Source of the DNA: Rikenella microfusus
GTDB taxonomy: Bacteria > Bacteroidota > Bacteroidia > Bacteroidales > Tenuifilaceae
Reading direction: 5' to 3'
Assembly: GCA_020722565.1 (NCBI GenBank)
Contig: DYKO01000001.1
Span: forward strand, 1 to 64,000
DNA: 64,000 nucleotides
This document shows, in pieces, positions 52,363 through 60,961 of this stretch. Below the pieces are notes generated by a model. That model was not told the DNA's origin. It worked only from the letters and a program-made list of their open reading frames with translations, and ran no database searches. The position numbers and the translations under genes were made by a program. Within the stretch, counting starts at the first letter, position 1. Every line of letters begins with the position of its first letter.

Positions 52363-53458
52363 TGGCATGTTCCGCCACCTACGGTCAAAAGCCAGGTAAA
52401 ACTTAAACGATACGCCGTGGTTGAAAAGAATACCTGTAAAGTCAAGCCCTAAATCTTCCTTTTCTTTAACACGAGCACCAGATGGGGAAAAATCAGTCCC
52501 CTCAAGATCATACCCTACTGCCAAAATCATTAAAGAAGGGCCACTCTTAATGTAGTATCGTAAACCAACCGATAGGAAATAGTGCAAATTGGTATTGAAA
52601 AATTTGGGAGAGGTAACGGTACGGCCGGGATTCAAATCCTCAGCCATATTTATACTATATGATGTTAATTTCCCCGGACCAAATCCAATTCTATCCTCAG
52701 TTGATAGGTATAATGCCACCTTCATGGGCGGTCGTCCAGGTATAAGTCCATACCGTCCCCCTACCTGGCAAAACTGCCTTAACAAATCAAAGCCTGCGCT
52801 AAGGTTGAACGATTTAATCATATAAAGAGAATCATAAGCCGGCAACCCGAATTTCAAATCCTTCGACGGATTGCCCTTGGTAGTTAAAGTAGCTATTTCT
52901 AGCGGGAATCCCATTGATGTATAACCGAACCCCCAGTAAAACCCCATCTTATTTTCTTCCACATCATCCGATTTCCACTCACCATCAACGTATCGTTTTA
53001 ACTTAAAGTTTTTGAGCAGGTCGATATTAAAATAGCTATTTTGAAAACCAATCTGTCTGAAATACTCACCAGGTGGAAGTTGACCTTTCCAGCTGAGCGT
53101 TTCCTCTATTTTTGAACTTTGAATCATCAACCAGTAGCCCTTAAATCCAAGGTATCCACCCCATCTATAGGCCTTGCTAACTATAATGTTTTCAAACTGG
53201 GCATTTAAACCCAGCCGAAGTTCAATCCGGCGAATGGCAAAAATATCCCTCAACGCTCATCAATGATGATATTCTAAAATCCACAGATAATGGTTCACCT
53301 ATTGCAGAATGCTGTGTATAATCCACAAACCAATTCATTTTTGGAATATACCAAATCCCAACAAAAGCAGGCAAGGTGTCCTTTGAACTTTCAATTCCCA
53401 GCAACGACATTGGCACCAGAAGGATAAAAAATAGAACTAACTTTTTCATGATTCCCAT
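52360..53458 (-). pseudogene. frameshifted gene for an outer-membrane-type beta-barrel protein
   Basis: Two overlapping frames form one gene. The 5' part (53458-53222) has a Sec signal peptide (KKLVLFFILLVPMSLLG) and ends shortly after VEGYF. The 3' part (53253-52360, 297 residues) has no signal or natural start and is beta-rich, ending in LAFDRRW. They meet at a run of five A on the plus strand (53239-53243). Removing one base joins them as VEGYF-AIRRIELRLGL without a break, giving a protein of about 365 residues. The fused protein would be a periplasmic or outer-membrane beta-barrel of unknown family. A sequencing error in the run and a true frameshift mutation look the same here. Confidence 0.8.
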
Positions 53459-53718
53459 TTTATAATATTTCAGAATAATATATCGAAGGCCAGAACAATT
53501 TAACTGTTTTTGACAGCCATTAGTGCCTTTTGAAATTTACTTGAATTCTTTTTTTACTGATTTAATGAATGTTGGGTTAAAATAGTATTTACTGTTGATA
53601 AAAAATGATTAATTAACACTAAACCCATTCGTGAAAGTACCCCTATTTAATTAAATTCGCAATGATAGGTATTGTGCTTATATTCAATAAATCAGAGAGG
53701 TATAACAAGTTTAAGTAA

Positions 53719-56700
53719 ATGAGCCAGTTTGTTCATCTTCACGTCCACAGTCACTACTCCATACTCGATGGGGCATCCGGAATAGATAAGTTGATATCGA
53801 GAGCCAAAGAACTGGGCATGCCCGGCATTGCACTAACCGACCACGGCAACATGTTTGGGATTAAGGAATTCCTTGCGGCTGTAAAAAAAGGCAATGCCAA
53901 GGTTTACGACGAAATTAAGTCTATTCAGCGTGATATTGAAAACCTTGAAGCTGAGGCCGAAAGGGGGAAACATCAACCCGAAAAATTGGTTGAGCTCCAG
54001 CAAAAAATACAGGAGCATGAAAAGAAACTTTTCAAACCCATTGTAGGTTGCGAAACATATATTGCTAAAAATAGCCGATTCGACAGAACCGATAAGGAAG
54101 ACCGACACAACTATCATCTCATCCTACTTGCCAAAAACAAGGAGGGTTACCATAATCTGGTAAAACTGGTAAGCTACGGCTTTACCGAGGGTTTTTACTA
54201 CAAACCCCGTATCGATAAGGAGCTGCTCCGTAAGCACAGCAAGGGGCTTATTGCATCGAGCGCCTGCCTTGGTGGCGAAATTCCTCAGGCCATCATGAAT
54301 GGCAATATAGACGAAGCTGAAAGACTCATTTACGAATACAAAGAGATTTTTGGCGATGATTTCTATCTGGAGCAGATGCTTCACCCCTCGGGAGTTCCAC
54401 GAATCGACTATGAGGTGTATGAAAATCAACTTAAGGTGAACGAGGCTCTTATTGAACTGTCAAAAAAAACAGGGGTAAAATGCATAGCCACCAACGACGT
54501 GCATTTTGTTATGAGCGAGGACGCCGAAGCTCACGACATACTCATCTGCCTAAATACCGATAAAAAACTAAACGACACCAACCGGATGCGTTATACCTTT
54601 CAGGAATACCTGAAAAGCGAGGACGAAATGCGCAGCCTGTTTACCAATTTCCCCGAAGCCATAGAAAACACCATGGAGGTTTTCAACAAGGTTGAATTCT
54701 ACGATATATCGAGCAAGCCCATTATGCCCTATTTCCCCCTACCCGATGGCTTTACGGATGACAACAACTACCTAAGACATCTCACCTACGAAGGAGCAAA
54801 ACAGCGCTGGGGCGAAAATCTCAGCGAGAACATAACTGAACGATTGGAGTTTGAATTGGGTGTAATTGCCCGTATGGGATACCCCAGCTACTTTCTGATA
54901 GTTTGGGACTTCATAAAAGCTGCCCGTGATATGGGTGTTTCAGTAGGACCGGGGCGTGGTTCTGCCGCTGGTTCGGCAGTTGCCTACTGCCTTAAAATTA
55001 CCGATATCGACCCTATTAAGTATGATCTGCTGTTTGAGCGCTTCCTCAACCCCGAACGCGTTTCGATGCCCGATATCGATATCGACTTTGACGAAGATGG
55101 ACGCGAGGAGGTGCTACAATACGTAGTAAACAAGTATGGTGCCAAGCGAGTGGCTCACATCGTTACCTTTGGCACCATGGCTGCCAAATCGGCCATAAAA
55201 GACGTAGCCCGAACCCTTGAACTCGATTTGTCCACAGCCGACAGGCTATCGAAAATGATTCCCGAACGACCGGGCATCACCCTAAAAAAAGCTTTTGAGG
55301 AGGTTCCAGAACTTGAAAAGGAAACAAAATCGGATAACCCGTTAATAAGAACCACTCTCCGCCACGCCCAGGTACTCGAGGGCACGGTACGACAAACAGG
55401 TGTGCATGCCTGTGGAATCATTATTGGTCGCGACGACCTGGAGGAGTATATCCCGCTTTGCACCAACAAGGATGCCAAACTGTTTGTAACCCAGTATGAG
55501 GGAACGCATGTTGAGGATATCGGCCTTCTTAAGATGGATTTTCTGGGTCTAAAGACACTTTCCATCATTAAGGACACCCTTCATCTCATTAAGGAATCAA
55601 CCCAAAAAACATTAGAGATCGACAAAATCCCGCTCGATGACCCCAAAACGTATGAACTCTTTTCAAAAGGCGAGACTACGGCCATTTTCCAGTTTGAATC
55701 GCCCGGCATGAAGAAATACCTCAGGGCACTTCAGCCGAACCGCTTTGAGGATCTAATAGCCATGAACGCTCTTTATCGTCCTGGTCCCATGGACTATATA
55801 CCCAGTTTCATAAACCGTAAGCATGGCCGTGAGCCCATAAAGTACGACATTTCTGAAATGGAAGAGGTGCTCAAGGATACCTATGGTATTACCGTTTACC
55901 AGGAGCAGGTTATGCTTCTATCCCAGAAGTTGGCCGGGTTTACCAAGGGCCAGGCCGATGCGCTACGAAAGGCCATGGGTAAGAAACTCAAAAAAGTAAT
56001 GGATGAGCTCAAGGAGAAGTTCATTGAGGGCTGCAAAAATAAGGGGTATGATATTAAGTTGGTGGGAAAAATCTGGTCCGATTGGGAGTCGTTTGCCGAA
56101 TACGCCTTCAACAAATCGCATTCTACATGCTATGCCTATGTGGCCTATCAAACAGCCTACCTTAAGGCTCATTATCCCAGCCAATTCATGGCTGCCGTAC
56201 TCAGCCGTAACCTATCAGATATAAAAAAAATAACCACATTTATGGACGAGTGCCGACGCATGGGTATTCAGGTCCTCGGCCCCGATGTTAACGAAAGCCA
56301 TATCAAATTCTCAGTAATGCCCAATGGCGACATACGATTTGGATTGGGCGCCATAAAGGGTATGGGTGAAAATGCCGCACAACATATAATTGAGGTTCGC
56401 AGCAAAAACGGTAAGTTTACCAATATATACGATTTCTTTGAAAAGGTTAACCTTCAAACCGTGAATAAGAAAAACCTTGAGGTTTTAGTTCTTGCCGGTG
56501 CACTCGATAACCTAAGCAACATCGACCGCAGCGCCTTTATAATCCCCGATTCAAAAAATGTCACCTTCATCGAAACCCTTATGCGTTATGGAATCAAGGT
56601 TCAATCAGAAAAAGGTAGCAGCCAGCGCTCGCTTTTTGGCGATGTTGCCGGATTTGAAATCCCTAAGCCCGTTCCACCAAAAATCGAAACCTGGCCTACC

Positions 56701-57348
56701 ATTGAGAAATTAAACCACGAAAAAGAGGTAATAGGAATCTACCTTTCGGCCCACCCTCTCGATGATTTCAGATTTGAGATTGAAAACTTATGCAATGTAA
56801 CCATTGCCGACCTTAAGGCTAATATGGATCAATACCGTGATCGCGATGTTACCATCGCCGGTATGACTATTGGTTCAAAGATAGACACTGCTAAAAATGG
56901 CAAGCAGTATGGCCGAATCACCCTTGAGGATTACACCGACTCAATGGATATTATGCTGTTTGGAAAGAGTTTTGAAAATTACCGAAACTTCTGTTTCAAC
57001 GGCTACTACATCATGATTTTTGGTAAAATCCAACCCAAATCCTATCGACCCGATGAGCTTGAACTCAATATTAAATCAATTCACATGCTACACGAAATCA
57101 GGGAGAAGATGATTAAAAGCATCACCCTCAACCTTGCCCTATCCGATATTAATGACATCCTTATTGAAGATATTCTCCGTTTCGCGAAACGCGAAAAGAA
57201 TAAAATTTTACTAAAGTTAAAGGTATTCGACCCCGAGAACCAGATATCGGTAGACCTGTTCTCAAGAGCCTACCGGGTTGAAATCACTAAAGATTTAGTT
57301 AACTACCTAAACGATAACGAAATTAGCTATAAATTATCGCTGAGCTAA
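53719..57348 (+). CDS. dnaE: DNA polymerase III alpha subunit
   Basis: Replicative DNA polymerase of the C family, 1209 residues, typical DnaE length. N-terminal PHP domain with FVHLHVHSHYSILDGASG and LTDHGNMFG; palm with the catalytic aspartates in MPDIDIDFDEDGRE; GRGSAAGSAVAYCL; fingers and the beta-clamp-binding region; tandem helix-hairpin-helix (about 900-960); and an OB-fold C-terminus (IAGMTIGSKIDTAKNGKQYG). The start ATG gives the standard MSQFVHLHVHSHYS sequence. It stands alone, with trxA 75 bases downstream. Confidence 0.98.
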   Translation: MSQFVHLHVHSHYSILDGASGIDKLISRAKELGMPGIALTDHGNMFGIKEFLAAVKKGNAKVYDEIKSIQRDIENLEAEAERGKHQPEKLVELQQKIQEHEKKLFKPIVGCETYIAKNSRFDRTDKEDRHNYHLILLAKNKEGYHNLVKLVSYGFTEGFYYKPRIDKELLRKHSKGLIASSACLGGEIPQAIMNGNIDEAERLIYEYKEIFGDDFYLEQMLHPSGVPRIDYEVYENQLKVNEALIELSKKTGVKCIATNDVHFVMSEDAEAHDILICLNTDKKLNDTNRMRYTFQEYLKSEDEMRSLFTNFPEAIENTMEVFNKVEFYDISSKPIMPYFPLPDGFTDDNNYLRHLTYEGAKQRWGENLSENITERLEFELGVIARMGYPSYFLIVWDFIKAARDMGVSVGPGRGSAAGSAVAYCLKITDIDPIKYDLLFERFLNPERVSMPDIDIDFDEDGREEVLQYVVNKYGAKRVAHIVTFGTMAAKSAIKDVARTLELDLSTADRLSKMIPERPGITLKKAFEEVPELEKETKSDNPLIRTTLRHAQVLEGTVRQTGVHACGIIIGRDDLEEYIPLCTNKDAKLFVTQYEGTHVEDIGLLKMDFLGLKTLSIIKDTLHLIKESTQKTLEIDKIPLDDPKTYELFSKGETTAIFQFESPGMKKYLRALQPNRFEDLIAMNALYRPGPMDYIPSFINRKHGREPIKYDISEMEEVLKDTYGITVYQEQVMLLSQKLAGFTKGQADALRKAMGKKLKKVMDELKEKFIEGCKNKGYDIKLVGKIWSDWESFAEYAFNKSHSTCYAYVAYQTAYLKAHYPSQFMAAVLSRNLSDIKKITTFMDECRRMGIQVLGPDVNESHIKFSVMPNGDIRFGLGAIKGMGENAAQHIIEVRSKNGKFTNIYDFFEKVNLQTVNKKNLEVLVLAGALDNLSNIDRSAFIIPDSKNVTFIETLMRYGIKVQSEKGSSQRSLFGDVAGFEIPKPVPPKIETWPTIEKLNHEKEVIGIYLSAHPLDDFRFEIENLCNVTIADLKANMDQYRDRDVTIAGMTIGSKIDTAKNGKQYGRITLEDYTDSMDIMLFGKSFENYRNFCFNGYYIMIFGKIQPKSYRPDELELNIKSIHMLHEIREKMIKSITLNLALSDINDILIEDILRFAKREKNKILLKLKVFDPENQISVDLFSRAYRVEITKDLVNYLNDNEISYKLSLS

Positions 57349-57423
57349 ACCTTTTATCATTTTTTTGATTTAAATTTGCATAGATGATTACAAAAGTTCA
57401 AAACACTTAAAATACTTTAAACT

Positions 57424-57741
57424 ATGGCATTAGCAGTAACCGATGCAAATTTTGATGAAATTGTGCTAAACTCTGGAAAACCCGCAATGGTTGATTTCTG
57501 GGCAGAGTGGTGTGGCCCCTGCCGCTTGATTGCTCCTTTTGTGGAACAAATGTCAGATGAATACAAGGGCAAAGCCATAATTGTCAAGGTTGATGTTGAC
57601 AGCAATCCTGGAATAGCGGCGCGTTTTGGAATTCGTAACATCCCTACAGTTCTATTTTTTAAAGATGGTAAAGTAGCGGACAAACAGGTGGGCGCTGTTC
57701 CCAAAAACAACCTTGTCGCCAAACTCGAAGCATTACTGTAA
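57424..57741 (+). CDS. trxA: thioredoxin
   Basis: Cytoplasmic thiol-disulfide oxidoreductase, 105 residues. It has the active site FWAEWCGPCRLIAPF (WCGPC), the VDVDSNPGIAARFGIRNIPT region with the cis-proline and the KNNLVAKLEALL end. Length and motifs are those of classical thioredoxin 1. A TAAATTTG box at 57371-57378 lies 46 bases upstream without a clear -33 element. A strong terminator follows. Confidence 0.97.
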   Translation: MALAVTDANFDEIVLNSGKPAMVDFWAEWCGPCRLIAPFVEQMSDEYKGKAIIVKVDVDSNPGIAARFGIRNIPTVLFFKDGKVADKQVGAVPKNNLVAKLEALL

Positions 57742-57760
57742 CACCCAATAAACCCTTAAC

Positions 57761-57796
57761 AGGTCGGGTTAGCTCTAAACCCGACCTTATTTTTTA
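57761..57796 (+). terminator. terminator of trxA
   Basis: AGGTCGGGTT and AACCCGACCT form a 10-base-pair stem around a 7-base loop, followed by TATTTTTTAAT. It separates trxA from the LOG-family gene. Confidence 0.9.
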
Positions 57797-57815
57797 ATCA
57801 AATTTGATAACTGCT

Positions 57816-58391
57816 ATGAAAATCTGTGTTTACTGTGCATCTAGTTCAAAGATTGACTCAAAATACTTTGAGGCCAGCCAGAAGCTGGCAGCTGAATTTG
57901 CCCAAAATGATATTACCATTGTTTATGGAGGTGGTTCATATGGTCTGATGGGAAGCATAGCCGACACAGCCCTTGCACATGGCGGTAAGGTAATCGGTAT
58001 TCTACCTCACTTCATGGAAAAAGTTGAATGGGGGCACAAGCACCTAACTGAGCTGGTTATAGTAAAGGACATGCATGAGCGAAAAAAATTGCTCATTCAA
58101 GATGTAGACGCAGTAGTGGCACTACCCGGTGGATGCGGAACCCTTGAGGAGCTAATGGAGGTAATAACCCTAAAACGGCTGGGCAAGTTTACCAAACCCA
58201 TAATTATCCTTAATACCGATAACTTTTACCACCACCTTAAACTGCTGCTCCAAAAAATGATAGACGAACGCTTTATGCGAAAGGAACATGATACCATATG
58301 GCAATTTGTGGATAATCCTGAGGATGTTATTCCGGCCATTAAAAACGCCCCTCACTGGGATTCCAACGCCATTAACTTTGCAGCGGTTTAG
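57816..58391 (+). CDS. LOG family protein (TIGR00730)
   Basis: A 191-residue Rossmann-like hydrolase of the LOG family, whose members release cytokinin-type bases from riboside monophosphates or act as nucleotide 5'-monophosphate nucleosidases. It shows YCASSSKID, IVYGGGSYGLMG and the signature LPGGCGTLEELMEV (PGGxGTxxE). Start placed at the ATG at 57816, giving MKICVYCASSS; an in-frame TTG 12 bases earlier is less likely. The bacterial substrate is not certain. Confidence 0.92.
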   Translation: MKICVYCASSSKIDSKYFEASQKLAAEFAQNDITIVYGGGSYGLMGSIADTALAHGGKVIGILPHFMEKVEWGHKHLTELVIVKDMHERKKLLIQDVDAVVALPGGCGTLEELMEVITLKRLGKFTKPIIILNTDNFYHHLKLLLQKMIDERFMRKEHDTIWQFVDNPEDVIPAIKNAPHWDSNAINFAAV

Positions 58392-58393
58392 CA

Positions 58394-59479
58394 CTATGCA
58401 ATGGGGTTGCGGTACACAAAAAGTTTGCTATCACCCACATCATCATTCGAAATCATTTGTCCTTTAAGTGTTGGGGCCTTCACGCCTTCGCCAAAGAACT
58501 TGTTCCCGATGAAAACACGAGCTTCGTCCCAGAGATTTTTTTGAATAAAGTTATTAATAAATAAAGCTCCGCCCTCAATTATCACCGAAATTATATCGCG
58601 TTCCTGCAGCTCCTTTAAAATTTGAGCCTCTACACCCTTCACAAAATCAATGGTGATAATCTCAAGATTTTCAATCTCAACAAACTCTGCTTTACGTGCA
58701 ATGGCGCTGCTGTTATTACCGGTGAACAGAATTGTTGGCTGGCTACCATCAAAAACATTGGACTCACGGGGTAAGCGGAGCTTCCTATCAATTACAACAC
58801 GCAAAGGCGATTTACCACTCCAGCTGCGTACATTCAACATGGGATTGTCCTTTTCCACTGTATTGGTACCCACAATAACGGCTTGTTCCTCACTCCTCCA
58901 GCGGTGAACAAGCGACCTAGCCAGCTCATTGGTAATCCAATTTACCCCAACAGGTTCATTAGGTAAACGGTTTTTATCGATAAAACCGTCCATGGTTTGT
59001 GCCCATTTCAATATGACATAGGGACGTTTTTTTACATGAATCGTAATAAATCGACGATTGAGGTCGCGGGCTTCCTCTTCCAGCACCCCAACGGTAACGT
59101 CAACACCATTTTGTCGGAGAATCTCAATTCCTCTGCCGGCAACCTTTGGATTGGGATCGGAAGTGGCAATAACCACACGGGGAATGCCGTATTCCATAAT
59201 TCTATCAGTGCAAGGGGGAGTCTTCCCATAATGTGAGCAGGGCTCAAGCGATACGTAAAGAGTGGAATCCTTGAGTAAACTCTTATCGGATACCGAATTT
59301 ATAGCATTAACCTCGGCATGTGCCTGACCAAAAACAGCATGAAAGCCTTCTCCAATAATTTTACCATCGTGAACAATAACGGCACCAACCATTGGATTTG
59401 GGGCAACGCTTCCCTGCCCACCCACCGCAAGTTCCATGCACCGAGCCATGTATTTGAGGTGTAATTCTGTATTCTCCAT
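58394..59479 (-). CDS. ribD: bifunctional riboflavin deaminase-reductase RibD
   Basis: Catalyses two steps of riboflavin synthesis: deamination of the pyrimidine intermediate and reduction of its ribosyl side chain. The 361 residues have an N-terminal zinc deaminase (GGQGSVAPNPMVGAV, HAEVNAI and PCSHYGKTPPCTDRI, with His and two Cys ligands) and a C-terminal reductase (about 150-360; RPYVILKWAQTMDGFI, VIVGTNTVEKDNPMLNVR, IIEGGALFINNFI). It is divergent from prmC with a 44-base gap. Confidence 0.97.
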   Translation of the reverse strand: MENTELHLKYMARCMELAVGGQGSVAPNPMVGAVIVHDGKIIGEGFHAVFGQAHAEVNAINSVSDKSLLKDSTLYVSLEPCSHYGKTPPCTDRIMEYGIPRVVIATSDPNPKVAGRGIEILRQNGVDVTVGVLEEEARDLNRRFITIHVKKRPYVILKWAQTMDGFIDKNRLPNEPVGVNWITNELARSLVHRWRSEEQAVIVGTNTVEKDNPMLNVRSWSGKSPLRVVIDRKLRLPRESNVFDGSQPTILFTGNNSSAIARKAEFVEIENLEIITIDFVKGVEAQILKELQERDIISVIIEGGALFINNFIQKNLWDEARVFIGNKFFGEGVKAPTLKGQMISNDDVGDSKLFVYRNPIA

Positions 59480-59534
59480 AATTATTTACTAATTTTGTTT
59501 CTACAAATTTACATTTTTCCACAATGCGCAGCAG
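59469..59534. promoter_or_regulatory. divergent promoters of ribD and prmC
   Basis: For prmC, CTG at 59467-59469, 20 bases, then TAATTTTG at 59490-59497. For ribD, on the minus strand, CTG at 59534-59532, 20 bases, then TAAATTTG at 59511-59504. Both -7 boxes are perfect; both -33 elements have C in place of T. The elements overlap the two start regions, so each promoter extends into the other gene. Confidence 0.5.
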
Positions 59535-60378
59535 CCTCAGCCATATTCTTATTCAAATTGAACAAAATCTCAAAAACTATTTCTCCCCTCTTGAAATCCA
59601 ATCCATAAAGAAACACATAATTGAAGCAATTTTAGACATTCCCTTCCATAAGGTTTTTATTGAACCCAATTCAGAGGTAAGCCCTGAAATTGCTGGTAGA
59701 ATTAGTAAAATTGTTACTAATTTGATAAACGGCATACCCCTACAATACGCTACAGGAATTGCTTTTTTCTGCGATCTAAAACTAAAGGTAAATCCAAGTG
59801 TTTTGATACCTCGTCCGGAGACTGAAGAATTGATTTATATTATTACAAAAAGGAATCACTTAAAATCGCCTAAAATTTTAGATATTGCTACCGGAAGTGG
59901 TTGCATTGCCATTGCTTTAGCCAAACAAATAGGCAACTCTGCCGTAACAGCATTAGACATCTCAAAAGAGGCTCTTGAAACAGCTACAGAGAACGCTAAA
60001 ATCCATGGAGTTAATATCAATTTTAGAAAACTCGACATTTTGGATAATTTTACCCCCGAAGCCAATCAATTTGATATTGTTGTTAGCAACCCACCCTATG
60101 TTAGGAAATCGGAAAAGCAATATATGGCCGAAAACGTGCTAAAGCACGAGCCACACATTGCACTATTTGTTCCCGATGAGCAACCGCTATTTTTTTATGA
60201 TGCCATTGCCCATAAAGCACTAAGATGGCTAAAACCCAAAGGTATGCTATACATGGAAATCAACGAGGCACTAGGAAATCAAGTAAAAAAACTACTAAGC
60301 GATACTGGTTATATTGATATCGAAATATACGATGACTTTAGGGGAAAACCCCGTTTTGCTGTGGCAAATAAACCATAG
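59524..60378 (+). CDS. prmC: peptide chain release factor glutamine methyltransferase PrmC
   Basis: SAM-dependent enzyme that methylates the GGQ glutamine of release factors RF1 and RF2. The 284 residues have an N-terminal helical domain (1-85), the PRPETEELIYII stretch, the SAM motif ILDIATGSGCIAIALAKQ, the NPPY catalytic site in VVSNPPYVRKSE and a closing DDFRGKPRFAVANKP. recX starts 3 bases downstream, so the two are coupled. Confidence 0.96.
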   Translation: MRSSLSHILIQIEQNLKNYFSPLEIQSIKKHIIEAILDIPFHKVFIEPNSEVSPEIAGRISKIVTNLINGIPLQYATGIAFFCDLKLKVNPSVLIPRPETEELIYIITKRNHLKSPKILDIATGSGCIAIALAKQIGNSAVTALDISKEALETATENAKIHGVNINFRKLDILDNFTPEANQFDIVVSNPPYVRKSEKQYMAENVLKHEPHIALFVPDEQPLFFYDAIAHKALRWLKPKGMLYMEINEALGNQVKKLLSDTGYIDIEIYDDFRGKPRFAVANKP

Positions 60379-60381
60379 ATT

Positions 60382-60879
60382 ATGAGATCGACAGGTAACA
60401 GCGGGAAACCCATGAGCACAGAAAAAGCCATTGAGAGGCTTCAGGCTCTCTGCGCCCGTCAGGAAAAGTGCGCCTTTGATGTGATTCAAAAACTTAAACA
60501 GTGGAAAATTGATGCCCCTTCGATTCAAATTATTGTAACCAAATTGAAAAGAGATGGTTATGTAAATGATTCCCGCTATGCAGCTCTCTTTGTTAAAGAG
60601 AAAAGCAGCATCAATAAATGGGGCCCTGAAAAAATTAGGGTAATGCTTGCCCATAAGGGCATTGCTAAAAGCATAATTGAAGAAGTTCTAACCCAAATCG
60701 ACACAAAGGAGGCCAAAGATCAACTTCTTGAGCTGCTTAAAAGGAAATTACCAACCATTAAGGCAAAATCGACCTATGACTTAAAAAATAAGCTAATTCG
60801 ATTTGGAGTTTCGCGTGGTTTTAACCTAAATGCAGTTATTGAACAGGCAAATAAACTTATCCAAACCAATGATGATTAA
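60382..60879 (+). CDS. recX: RecX family regulatory protein
   Basis: Small helical protein that binds RecA filaments and restrains recombination. The 165 residues consist of repeated three-helix bundles: RLQALCARQEKCAFDVIQKLKQWKID, then VTKLKRDGYVNDSRYAALFVKEKSSINKWGPEKIRVMLAHKGIAKSII, then FGVSRGFNLNAVIEQA. Start could be the ATG at 60382 or the one at 60412, the latter matching the usual N-terminus better. It follows prmC by 3 bases. recA is not in the window. Confidence 0.93.
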   Translation: MRSTGNSGKPMSTEKAIERLQALCARQEKCAFDVIQKLKQWKIDAPSIQIIVTKLKRDGYVNDSRYAALFVKEKSSINKWGPEKIRVMLAHKGIAKSIIEEVLTQIDTKEAKDQLLELLKRKLPTIKAKSTYDLKNKLIRFGVSRGFNLNAVIEQANKLIQTNDD

Positions 60880-60961
60880 GTTTATACTTCCCTTTTGAGA
60901 TAAAATTTACAAAACGGGCTAAAGGCTACCGCTAATTAGCTTCAGTGTTGGAAATTAAAGC

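Noticed and set aside
53239-53243. Programmed ribosomal frameshifting in the split gene
   Set aside because: Reaching the second frame needs a +1 shift at a run of five identical bases. There is no classical slippery heptamer, no stimulatory hairpin and no known family using this, so a mutation or sequencing error is more likely.
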